Assembly: GCA_013397795.1 (NCBI GenBank)
Contig: VZTJ01004396.1
Location: 960,088-1,024,087, forward strand
Length of the DNA: 64,000 bases
Source of the DNA: Orthonyx spaldingii
Taxonomy: Eukaryota > Chordata > Aves > Passeriformes > Orthonychidae
Reading direction: 5' to 3'
Below are positions 14,401-23,312 of the stretch, piece by piece. Each line of letters begins with the position of its first letter. Positions within the stretch are counted from its first letter, which is position 1. Under the pieces are notes generated by a model, which was given only the letters and a program-made list of their open reading frames with translations, was not told the DNA's origin and did no database searches. Position numbers and translations under genes: made by a program.

Positions 14401-16765
14401 TAAATTAAACCCTTCTATTCCCAGAGACATGCTCAGTTATAGAACTGTGACAAGGCTGCATAGCAATAAAATAAACAAAACTATTTTGAGATTCCTAAGC
14501 GGCAAATGGGGGAGGAGGTAAGAGAATGCAAAGGAGTATGTCAAAGTATGTACCAAGTGTTAAAGAATAAAGTAAATTAAGAGGTACATTTCATAGTGTC
14601 TGATTTTAAATATCAGGTATTCTGAAGTTTGCCTTTATTTTTCCTGCAACGAACAGAACTCTTAACCTGGAGTAGCTGGAAGTGTCCTCTGCACCAACTG
14701 ATGTTGGTTCCCCTTCCAGGTAGGAGGGGAAAGTAGAAGAAGTTCAGAGGAAAAGGTGGTGGTGTCAGTCACAGCAGGTAGATGTTTCCAGCATCGCTAA
14801 AAGGATATAGTTGACAGAAGTACAGCAGCATTTTCTAGATTGTAATTTTAAAATTCCTGTTCAACAAGATTAGAAAGTTAAGTGCATTCCTTTTCTGTTT
14901 TAAATACTTGATTTTGAAAATATTCTTCCCTACTTACTTGATTTATCATTTAGACGTCCACCTGCAAAAAGGGCAAATTATGTCAAGCTGGGTACTCTGT
15001 CTCCTTTCATCTGTCCTTGGGGGCAGCTGACAAAGAACTGGGAAGGAAGAATGAAAGCTTCAGGAGGATTTTTATGTCCTTCTTCCCCACACCCTGAGTG
15101 TTGCACAACTGAAGGGCAGACCCTTTGTGACCCCGAAGCAGAAGCGGTCAGAGAAGCTTCCCCTGAGAGTGGTGAGGTAGAGGAGACCATGGAAATAACA
15201 AGTTCTGAAGGTGCCTTAAAGACAGAGGATGTTCCAAGCACCCAAGATTTTGGTGAGAGAGATGAAACTAAGACAAGTGACTTTGTTGTTCTCAGGTATG
15301 TCAAAATGATACACATATTTTATTTCTTTATTGGTATTTATTGAACTGGGGAAAGGAAGAGCTCAGGCTTGATTATTAAGATGAATTATTTGATCTAAAT
15401 ACAGTAAGAGTAAATAGTTTTGTCACAAATCAGAATCTGCTGTTGAGTGGAAGTCCTTTGGCTTTTCTCCAATAAACTTGGTGACTACATAAAGAAAACT
15501 CTTTAAATTATCTTAAATTTAACTCTCCAGAGTTTACTGTGTTCTTAGAGTTGGCATATTCTGTCTGCTTCCAGGTCGATGGAGCATTTAGAGGCTCAAA
15601 TTTGTGACTTTAAAACTGTTGCTGTAAAAATCATCTTGCATTCTCTTCTCTAATACATCACCACAGGTGGTTCTTGCACTCCTTAACAAGGTCCCTAGAA
15701 AACAGAGAATCCCCTGCATTCCAGTGCAACACATGAGGGCAGCAACAGTATTGGGAAGTGCCTGAACACAGGTCTTTCATTTTTGTGTAGTTACCAGGGG
15801 AAGAAAACATTGGAAGTTCTGGACTGCGTTAGTGTCACTGGAGATTTTAGAGTGTTTGTGGTTTTAACAAGCTTTGGGGGTTTTAACAAGTAATGTCTCC
15901 TTCCTTCTGAAGAAGACTCATAAATTCCACTCACCGATGTTCTTTTTATGCTAAGAGTGATACAAATACCAGCTTGGAAGGTTACAGAAAGCCCCAGGGC
16001 TTTTTTAGATTGTGCTCTTGCAAATATGTGGGGTGCTGGATTTCTGATGTACTGCTTGTTAATAACTATCTGTGATGTCTATTTTTGAAAACTTTTAATA
16101 GGAGTGAGAAACTACTAAGGCAGTTATCAGCCTGGTGTTATCCCACTGCTGGGAAGGATCGGCGAATCCGCCTTATTTCTCGACTGGGACAGAAGGAAAT
16201 GACTGAAGATGTTTTTTTGCCAATCTTGATGAGCTACCCAAGGGCTCTTGTCTGGGTCAACTTGTCGCTCTTGAGGAAGGGGAACCCTGAATTACATGCC
16301 ATGATTTGTATCCCAACAGAAGATGACTTGCTGCATCTAAGCAAAGACAAACTCTTCTGTGGTCCACAGGAACCCAAGCATCGTGACATATTCAAGGACA
16401 AGGTACAGAAGCAAAAAGAGGAGAAGAAGAAGAAAAAGAAAAAGGATAACCTGAAATCTCTAGAGAGTGACCCTCCAGGCATTCCAGATGAAGAAGCAAC
16501 TGAGGACCATGAAGACCTCATTCTTGGTCTGTGGTCAGATTCTCTCCCAGATGTTACTTCTCACTGCTCCAGGACTGTCTTGGGGTATGTCACCCGAGGG
16601 GATTTTTCATTGGCTGCAGGCTGTGGAGAAGCATTGGGTTTTGTTAGCTTGACTGGGTTAATTTATATGTTACACAACCAGCCAGCAGATAAAAAAGGGC
16701 TTGTTTTGTTAAGGACTCCAGCATCTTTACAGTACAGATTTGCAAGACTTAATATTGAGGTTTAA
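2166..16765 (+). CDS. POP1: POP1, RNase P/MRP protein subunit (12 terminal coding exons, 5' partial)
   Basis: POP1 is the largest protein of nuclear/nucleolar RNase P (pre-tRNA 5' leader removal) and RNase MRP (pre-rRNA processing), where it scaffolds the catalytic RNA. The coding exons are 2166-2414, 2963-3050, 3354-3529, 4150-4400, 4531-4624, 5421-5532, 6484-6603, 11578-11693, 12993-13184, 14057-14211, 14954-15295 and 16102-16765. All junctions are GT-AG and phases agree, giving 2559 nt (852 residues plus TAA). The order of conserved blocks matches my memory of vertebrate POP1: KNIWLETHIWHAKRFHM near residue 40 (POP1 N-terminal family domain), IIGDGTRDP near 235, GTILGLTVGDPRVNLP near 335, LPKGWGMAFWIPF followed by YRGVRVGG around 455-475 (POPLD domain), and a C-terminal domain ending SLQYRFARLNIEV. 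The human protein is about 1024 residues; the missing N-terminal part should lie before the window. No frameshift or internal stop was seen, so the gene looks intact. Confidence 0.97.
2963..3050 (+). CDS. POP1: POP1 coding exon
   Basis: The AG at 2961-2962 and GTAAAA at 3051 bound an 88-nt exon encoding DLSYYCCLELKGKENELLKQ and ending at the first base of a Gly codon that the next exon completes. DLSYYCCLELKGK matches my memory of the human protein. Confidence 0.94.
3354..3529 (+). CDS. POP1: POP1 coding exon
   Basis: The AG at 3352-3353 and GTGCTT at 3530 bound 176 nt. The exon encodes LTFQEACFLSGRFEGSLNLY, then YPEDMLGPVTFIWKP and RQLWIWVHPALKQ. LGPVTFIWK and RQLWIW are hallmark POP1 segments. 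Confidence 0.95.
4150..4400 (+). CDS. POP1: POP1 coding exon
   Basis: The acceptor is TTCTTAAG ending at 4149 and the donor GTTTGT starts at 4401; length 251 nt. The first half (DILRELKEIFQCTEPEE) is moderately conserved. A charged, lysine-rich middle (NKRKKEDKEGEKA) leads into the conserved IIGDGTRDPFQSYSWIAQTT. Confidence 0.94.
4531..4624 (+). CDS. POP1: POP1 coding exon
   Basis: A 94-nt exon between TTTCAG and GTAAGG. It completes a Ser codon and encodes DRSMEILRYRLIGPLSHSIL and then TETLKAASVQT. RLIGPLSHSILTE is a conserved POP1 block. Confidence 0.94.
5421..5532 (+). CDS. POP1: POP1 coding exon
   Basis: A 112-nt exon between TTTTCCAG and GTATTT. It encodes EMADSETELNNWWVENC and then VSLHQCQSAIFELLEG, matching the WW-containing and AIFELL segments of vertebrate POP1. 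It ends on the first base of the Gly codon. Confidence 0.93.
6484..6603 (+). CDS. POP1: POP1 coding exon
   Basis: A 120-nt exon between TTTAAAG and GTAAAA. It encodes MSSPSEMPPGTILGLTVGD and then PRVNLPKKKTKAMPDFEKYQ. GTILGLTVGDPR is near-invariant in vertebrate POP1. Confidence 0.95.
6820..6888 (+). pseudogene. tRNA-like cloverleaf (tRNA pseudogene or tRNA-derived SINE head)
   Basis: Read by eye, the 69 nt fold as a full cloverleaf. The acceptor stem is 6820-6826 with 6881-6887, seven pairs including one T-G. The D stem is GCT/AGC (6828-6830, 6838-6840). The anticodon stem is TCTGT/ACAGA (6842-6846, 6855-6859), and the T arm is CCAGG-TTCGAAT-CCTGG (6864-6880). GGTTCGAATCC is a perfect RNA polymerase III B box. 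The A-box region TGCTCAGTGG looks one base short. The anticodon loop has 8 instead of 7 bases and the D stem has only 3 pairs, so identity is unclear (GAC if T6848 is position 33). ACCA follows one base after the expected end. This suggests a decayed tRNA copy or SINE head rather than a working tRNA. Confidence 0.6.
11578..11693 (+). CDS. POP1: POP1 coding exon
   Basis: This exon lies after the ~5 kb intron, between TTTTGTAG and GTAACT; 116 nt. It completes an Asp codon and encodes NDKVRQLYLKGVPVDCAHSF, then IWDHDICKNVTENKISEQ. It leads into the POPLD domain. Confidence 0.94.
12993..13184 (+). CDS. POP1: POP1 coding exon (POPLD domain)
   Basis: 192 nt in phase 0 between TTCTCAG and GTAAGT. 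It encodes DLNHMRAQLLVPGSHLDLG, ESKIPILLVQQPGK, GWGSGWDIYLPKGWGMAFW and IPF. This is the core of the POPLD domain and one of the best conserved parts of the gene. Confidence 0.96.
14057..14211 (+). CDS. POP1: POP1 coding exon
   Basis: 155 nt between TATAACAG and GTAACA. It starts IYRGVRVGGLQEALKHSEY, completing the POPLD motif, followed by DFPDCQAGMQFAKELE and LLEKFKR. The last Arg codon is split across the intron. Confidence 0.95.
14954..15295 (+). CDS. POP1: POP1 coding exon (linker)
   Basis: 342 nt between ATTTAG and GTATGT. The first ~25 residues (RPPAKRANYVKLGTLSPF, then CPWGQL) are conserved. The remaining ~85 residues are acidic, Ser/Thr/Pro-rich and diverged from the human protein as I recall it, suggesting a disordered linker between the POPLD and C-terminal domains. 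Confidence 0.93.
16102..16765 (+). CDS. POP1: POP1 terminal coding exon
   Basis: This exon begins after TTTTAATAG and runs to TAA at 16763-16765 (220 codons plus stop). It encodes SEKLLRQLSAWCY, FPRALVWV-like YPRALVWVNLSLL, a lysine-rich run (about 16411-16446), then LGLWSDSLPDVTSHCSRTVL, CGEALGFVSLTGL and the C-terminus SLQYRFARLNIEV. It forms the POP1 C-terminal domain. Confidence 0.96.
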
Positions 16766-17795
16766 GTATCATTGCAGTGCAGTAGAATGCCAAAAATACC
16801 AAAGAATTCTGTGACCTTTCTGATTTGTCTCAAATTTGAGGTTATTCTGAGCCCAAATAGCTCTAAGATTATGAAATAATTAAAAAGCTTCTTAGCATTA
16901 TTCAAGAAAATAACTAATGCATAAACAGACTAGAATTACTTTTGATGTCTGCATTGCTAAGGATTTCTAACAGATCATTGTCGTGATCTTCTTTATCTTT
17001 AAAGAATCATATTCTTCATTTTTTTCTCCTCAAAGCAGTGAATGCTATAACAATGTACAGGAAATCATCATTTTCATTTTAGAAGTCTTTGCTCACATGG
17101 ACTGTAACTTTACAGTGCACTTTCACATGTAATTTGCATGCAGTCTGATCAGTGGCTTTCCTGATTCCTCGTATCTGAATACTTGTGGCTGCAGTGCAAC
17201 AGAGCTACGTAGAGAAACCTGCTACAGAAAGCTGAATACTTAAATGAAATGCAAACAAAATATAGATCAGCTGTGTAATTTTGAATTATAGCAACTGGAG
17301 CTTTTAAACTGGAGAGTATATCATTCTGTCTCCCTAGTCTGAAAGGTAATAAGCCTTTCAGATGCAAATTACTAGTGTTGGGTCAGCATACATTTTCTGT
17401 TAATAATAGGGGGTATTTTTGTTCCTTAAAACATGAATTTATTTTTGTATGGAACGTGTTAGAATTGAAGCTTTCTTCATGTTACAGTATGGTTCATGCA
17501 TATCGTTCAGACAGTCATAAAATTTGTAAAATATACTGGGGCTAAAGGGAGAAAAGTGATTTGGTTGGGGCAGTTTGGGGACAGGTTGTTTGTGTTTGGT
17601 ATTTTGTTGTTTTGTTTTTTTTTTTTTTTAATTATAGCCTTAAGCATCTAACCATTCCTGAGTTAAGGAACTTGAAAAGGAATTTACAGTAATATGCTGT
17701 AGTTTAGTAGCAGCATGATATAAATATATGCCAGTTCATAAAATTACCCTGAAATGATCATGTACAAATAAAAATATGTGTTCTTGTGTCAGTAG
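16766..17795 (+). other. POP1: POP1 3' UTR (inferred)
   Basis: AT-rich sequence after the stop codon with no further exon. The end is inferred from AATAAA at 17767-17772 followed by a GT-rich stretch. An earlier ATTAAA at 16879-16884 could produce a shorter form. Confidence 0.55.
17767..17772 (+). terminator. POP1: Candidate POP1 poly(A) signal
   Basis: Canonical AATAAA, about 1.0 kb after the POP1 stop, followed within 10-30 bases by a GT-rich downstream element (tatgtgttcttgtgtc). It is the first canonical hexamer I found after the stop. Confidence 0.5.
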
Positions 17796-20700
17796 TCTAT
17801 TGACTAAGTTTGATTCTTAGAAAAATTAAACATGGATCAGTTAATGGCTTTTTCTTTCTAAATGTCAGTGTTCAACTTAATTTCCTCTTTCACAGTTTTG
17901 TTTGAAAGTCTTAGACAAATTTATTAATGTTGGCTGGAGTTGTTGGAGGAAAGATTTAGTGTGCCTTACCCCCAAAATTATTAAAATTTAGAACCATTTA
18001 AATATGGTACGCACATGGGGAAGGAGGAAGAACATCTGATTACAAGGGAAGTATTGGAAGTGGGGCTGGATTTTTTTTTGAAGTCTTTAGAAGATGAATT
18101 GTAGAACATGCACCAGCAATGGGAGTTGTGGTGGTATGTGGGAAAGAAAGATGCGGTTTCCAGCACAGCTTGGATTGCAGCTCCCTGAGAAATCATGCTG
18201 AATGGCTCCTCACTGCTCACCTTTGATGCACCTGATAAAGTAATCACGGTCCCGGAAAGGTCCTGGGAAGCATCTGCGGGAAAACCAGCAGATGGCCCCA
18301 GAGGAAAGGGCTTGGTGCTGGCACGGCTGGGATTCACATGCTCCTGGTGTGTGACTGTGAGTGCTGCAGCCTGTAGGTATGTGTGAATAAGGAGCCCCTT
18401 AAACTTTACAGCCTGGCTGCTCTGATCAAGTTCTCTCGTGGTAATAATCCTGGATTTAGTGAACCTTTTGAATTGTAAGCCCGATTGAAATATTTCTAAG
18501 ATCACAGTTTCCAGAGCTGTGCTTCATGGGAAGAAAGGAGGTGAGGTGATATTTGCATGGTTTTTTCTTTTGTCGCCTCCCTCATCTTCTTAATAGATAC
18601 ATATTTTCTTGCCTCAATAGACCTGGCTTGTTTGTGAGAAAGAGAAGCCCCCACCCAAGCTATCTTTTTTTTTCTGCTTGTAGATCTTTTGTTCACTGAG
18701 TCTTTCCCAGATTTTTATTTTTTAAAAAAACATCTGGAGTCTTTCCTTTTTTTTTTTTCTTCCTATTGGTAATTTCTGCCAGGTTCTCATTTTGACACTT
18801 CCTGTTACTTTTCTTTGATTTCCATTCTCTATTTTTGATTTATGATCCTTGTCTCTGGTGAGCCAATGAACAGAAACTGGAACCCAAGTGCATCCTGTTC
18901 TGTATATCTTGTAATATTGTTGTTACATAGTTGTTTTCCTTTAAGTCAATGATTTATGCCTTAAGACTTCACTCATTGTAAAATACACTGCAAACCTGAT
19001 AAGTTAAAAATGCTCAAAACTCTCAGCCAAAATTTGTCACAAAAGTACTGTGACTTTGTGTAGCTGCAAGGAAATTTTTATCTGTGGTTGCGATTTCCAG
19101 ATTCCGAGTGTCTCAAGGGTGACTTAGTCATAAAAACCTTGTCAACACCAGATAATCAAACTGGATAATTAAACCTGTGTTATCTGTGCATCAGCCGTAC
19201 AGTATGTCTGTGCTCATCATGTTGAATCAGATGTAGTTTACAGCACACATCTGCTCTTACTGCAGTTGCTACACGTTGGTTAAGTACCCCAGAGCATCTG
19301 GATCAGCTCCTGTGGGCTGTGATACATGAGCATTTTTGGGAACCTAGGAAACTCTTGCCTAGTGAAGGCAGCTCTCACAAGCTCTCCAGCTCCCATGCTG
19401 TCCTCCAGAGAACTTTCTCAAAATGGATGCCAGCACAAACCCTTAGCTCTCGTCCTGTGCTTGGCAAGAGCTTTTTGAAGCTAAAATGAAGCACAGAAGG
19501 TAATTTTGGCATCCTTTGTAGCATGGTGAGGAGGTTGAATGGTAACACACTGCTCCTGTAGCTCTTTCTGTGGCAGTGTAAGTGCTGCATTTGACTCACT
19601 TGATGAAGGGTCTTTTCCCTGTCTGAACCATGACTTCCAGGGCAGTTGCCTGCTCTATTTACAGGTGCAGTGACTCATGGACCTACCAAGCTGATGGTCT
19701 GCAAGATACACATTCTTTACATTCACAAATGCAGAAAATGAGGGTGCGGAGGAGGGTGATGATTACTTTGTGGGAATGAAGTGAGGTGGGACTGGGGCCA
19801 GATTGTTGTGTGTTTTTTAAGGATGTTCAGGGCAATCTGTTTCGCAGCCTGTAGGTAATGGGAGAAGTTACCTGGCAGAAAGGCAGTTGGGGTTGCTGAA
19901 ACAAATCTGGAAAAATAATTGACAGGGTGTCAGACTGCTCAATTGAGAGAGAATCCTTGGGGGATCATGGCATACTCAGAGTTGTCAAATGCAGCAAGAC
20001 AGTTTTCTTTCAGTGCACCAGTTTTCTTTCAGTGCTCTAAATCTGGAAGAGCCAGGTGCGTCAAACCTGATCCACTCTCATGCCCATGTGAGGTAGGTAG
20101 TAGGAACAGAGCTCGGGGGAGTCAACAACCAAAGGCAGATTTCTGAAGCACTAAAGACTGAGAAAAGCAGAAAAGCAATAGCATTGTTCAGTTTTCCAAG
20201 AATTCAACATACAGAAAACCCCAACCCGAAATCCCGTACTTCTAAATGCTCTTCCCAGAGGTCAGCAATGTAAACAGTGCCCACAATTTACCTCTTCCGA
20301 ATTCAACTCAGCTGTACTGTAGTTCTTTGCAAACACTGGTCTCATCAAACACCTGCAAGATCAGGTAAAATTGATGGAATAATGAGAACTTGGAAAGGAC
20401 AGAGGATATGGGATGAAACCATTTTGTGGCCGCTTTGAAAGAGCCAGCTTGCACGGGACAAAATAATGAGTTCAAGGTAGTTTGTAAAGTAGGTGGAGTG
20501 ACAAAAGACAAAACACAGCTTTTATTTACTGCATTGGGTCTCTTAAAGAAATTCAGTTTCTTCTACAGTAGAAATATGCCTGCACAGAAGATTTTTTTTT
20601 AAACATTTTTTATACACTCCAAGATGTGCTTGCTTGACATATTTTAGCTGTGTTTTTATCATGGGCTTACAGCAGTGGTGCTATTCTGACAGCTTTGCAC

Positions 20701-21264
20701 AGCTCAGTCCAATTCTTAAATAAAATCAAAGAGACATTGAGGACACAGCAAGAGTAAAGCAGAGAATGAAAAGGCAGTATGAAGGAAGAAAGTGACTCAA
20801 ATTTCATCATCCAAATACGTGAGGATTTTCTGCAATTTCTAGCAAGGATGGTGCAATTCAGTATTTCATTTAATCTCAAGATCAAATAAATGGCCATGAT
20901 GAGAAAGTTGTTTCAGCTCAGTCCTCTCAGCATCCTGTTTCTAAGCCCAGCAAATGTGTTTTTTTAAAAAAGAGCTAAATGGTTGTGATGGATGGGAGAG
21001 CTCAAGCACCTGAAAACCCATGTGTCCATCAAAACTCTCTCACATATCACTTCTCTTCTGGGTTTGCTATCTTTTTTTCAAATTAGGTAATATTAAAGGC
21101 TTTTTCTTTATCAAAAGGACAAAACAAACTTGGACAGACAAAACCTGAGTTACCTAGAGCTTTATTACTCAGAAATTACTTTAAATGCCACCTCAGGACT
21201 AAGCCCCCTCCTCCCCACTAGAGACATCCTGGTTGTTTTAACTGTGGCTCTAGAGATGAATCCT
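17796..21264. other. Intergenic DNA, no gene seen
   Basis: AT-rich sequence with T and A runs (18740-18760, 20588-20597). The longest open frame is antisense at 17981-18505 (174 codons). It is Ser/Thr-rich, matches nothing I recognise and shows no splice or promoter context, so I do not call it a gene. Confidence 0.6.
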
Positions 21265-21723
21265 GTGTGTCTACAGTTGTTATTATTTATAAGTACCATA
21301 CATATGTGAAATCTTATAACAGGTTAACAAGCTTGTCTAGGCCCAGCATTTTAATATTGGCACGATCTGTGTCTATTCGTGAGAAACTTAGTGTTCATAG
21401 AAGCAAGAAACTAAAACAACCAGCCACTGATACTGCACCTGGTGTTTTTTGTACATGTTTAGAATACTTAAAGAACTTACATTATGAGTACCTAATAATA
21501 GTATGTCGTAACAAAATAGTAGCCAATGAATTTGTTGTAGTAGTTATGTAACCAATGAACATGTAACCTAAATGATAAGCATACAAAAGTGTATAAAAGA
21601 TACTAACTCTCACAATAAAAAAAAAATTCTAAGGCCTTCGAGTCTTCAGTTCCTGTGATGTAAATTGAGCTTAGAGTCTTCTATGTCGCAGCTACTTCCG
21701 ACAGCAACACCTAGTGACTTTCA
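21265..21723 (+). mobile_element. Candidate solo LTR of an endogenous retrovirus
   Basis: The order of signals on the + strand fits an LTR. There are two CCAAT boxes (around 21522 and 21551), a TATA-like GTATAAAAG near 21591, AATAAA near 21614 and then an R/U5-like segment. A candidate 3' boundary TTTCA ends at 21723. A TGGTGATCC primer-binding-site-like sequence begins at 21725. The 5' edge (TGTGTGTC at 21265) is a guess and I could not find a clear target-site duplication. No gag, pol or env reading frame is visible next to it, so it is either a solo LTR or a heavily decayed remnant. Confidence 0.45.
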
Positions 21724-21742
21724 GTGGTGATCCTCAGCACCC

Positions 21743-23191
21743 AAACATTTAATGCTTTACAGCATCTAGTTACAACATACATATACTTCTAAAAATCTTA
21801 CCTGGATTGTACCAGGTGTCATCCAAGAAAGCTTGAACCCACAGGCAAAGTCAGTTGCGCATAAGTTGGGTTGGGTGGGAAAGAGGGATCATACACATCA
21901 AAATCTGTTACTGTTCCTTAGCACTGAAAAAAATCCAGAGTGCATGCACAGAAAACCAAACCCTAAATCTGCAGTTAAAAATACACTTTTCAGATGGGCA
22001 GCTGCTTAATACAGTGATTTTTGATTTTTTTTAAGATGCATGTGGAAGTAGTTTTGGTACAGACCAGCTGGGATTAAAGGGTTAACAATAGATAATTTAT
22101 TTTCCTGTAGAACAGAGTGTCTTACAGGAATCAATTGCGTCCAGGTTTTCTGAATATTTTTGCAATGCAATAATTCTTTTAAATTAGTTGGCAAATACAT
22201 GAAGGGGGTTTCAAATGAAGGCACAACAATTTATGAAGTTGGTTGAGAACTGTAACCAGTTGTTTTTCTTTTTTCAAAGAGGAACAGATGAAAATGAGCA
22301 TTAGTACATAGTAGTCTGAAGAATGTCTTTAAAAAGAATTGATTATAGTTTCCCTTAGTCTTTTTAAGGCTTTCAGTGAGCTACTGTATTTTGAGGCATT
22401 AATTGTTTGTATTCATTAGAGTTAATTATAAAAAAAAATAGGTGTAATTTCTATTGGTGTCTTTAAGAACTTACTTTTACGCCTATAGGCAGCACACAAT
22501 GGCACAACTTCTAAAAAAGCAACCCCAAAACGACAGATTTCTGTAACCCCTGAAGTCTCCCCACACCTGATGCTGGGACAGAGGAGGTTTATGGGGTGTT
22601 GCAGGTGTCCAGCAGCAGCCAGTGGGACACTCACTGGAGCCTGAGAAAACAACCTCAGTAGAAGTTGCTCTTGGAGCAGTGTGACAGCAGCCTCTGTCAA
22701 AAGCTGTGGAAGCCAGTCCTTCCCCTGTGAGGCTCTGGGAGTCCTTTGATGTTGGAGAAAGAAGGGTAAGTCTAACAAATAGCTCAGAGATCCTGATCCT
22801 GGCATTCTGTGTTAATTTGGAGGAAAGAAAAAAGGAAAAAACTTTCTTTTTTTGTACGTTAGTAGACATGTAGAACATTAGTTTTACTCCTTTTTGGATT
22901 ATCCAATAAAAGCAGAAATATCCAGAAAATAGCAATTCCTTTTTGCCTGAAGGCCTCTTTGTGGCGTTATAGGCAACCAACCCCTTTTTGTTGTACAACA
23001 CGCTGGTGTTGAGCCAGAGCTCACCGATGTTTCGAGCTTTGTCATGCAAGTGTTTGCATGTGGGCAAATACATGTGACACACGGGGTGAGAGGCTTACTA
23101 GTCAACAGACATTTAAATCTCTACTTCCCTTGGAGCAAATAATTTTCTTTGATTGCCTGAGGAGCAGAAGAGGCTTCACACATCTTTAAAA
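21743..23191. other. Intergenic DNA, no gene seen
   Basis: Two overlapping antisense open frames (22422-22805 and 22483-23082, up to 199 codons) lie in a more GC-rich patch. Neither resembles a known protein and they overlap each other in different frames, so they are probably chance. Confidence 0.55.
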
Positions 23192-23312
23192 GCATAGAAA
23201 CATATAATGGTTTGGGTTGGAAGGGACCTTAAAGACTGTATAGTTCCAACCCCCCTGGGTAAAGGACACCTCCCACTAGGCCAGGTTGCCCAATGCCCTG
23301 TCCAGCCTGGCT
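23192..23312 (-). mobile_element. CR1 LINE 3' fragment
   Basis: The + strand reads catagaaacatataatggt followed by ttgggttggaagggacctta and a CCAACCCCCCTGG segment. This is the reverse complement of the 3' end of avian CR1 elements. It is 5'-truncated, as is usual for CR1, with no reverse transcriptase frame. Confidence 0.9.

Larger units (their letters stand above)
2415..16101 (+). other. POP1: POP1 introns
   Basis: Introns over 300 bases are 2415-2962, 3051-3353, 3530-4149, 4625-5420, 5533-6483, 6604-11577, 11694-12992, 13185-14056, 14212-14953 and 15296-16101. 4401-4530 is short. Apart from the tRNA-like sequence at 6820-6888, I see only AT-rich sequence with short T or A runs (8031-8042, 9355-9368) and no element I can name. 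Short open frames such as 3631-3894 and 11984-12303 have no recognisable protein. Confidence 0.8.

Noticed and set aside
22422..23105. Three overlapping antisense open frames (up to 199 codons)
   Set aside because: They overlap in different frames, have no recognisable domain and no splice or promoter context, so chance openness in a GC-richer patch is the simpler explanation.
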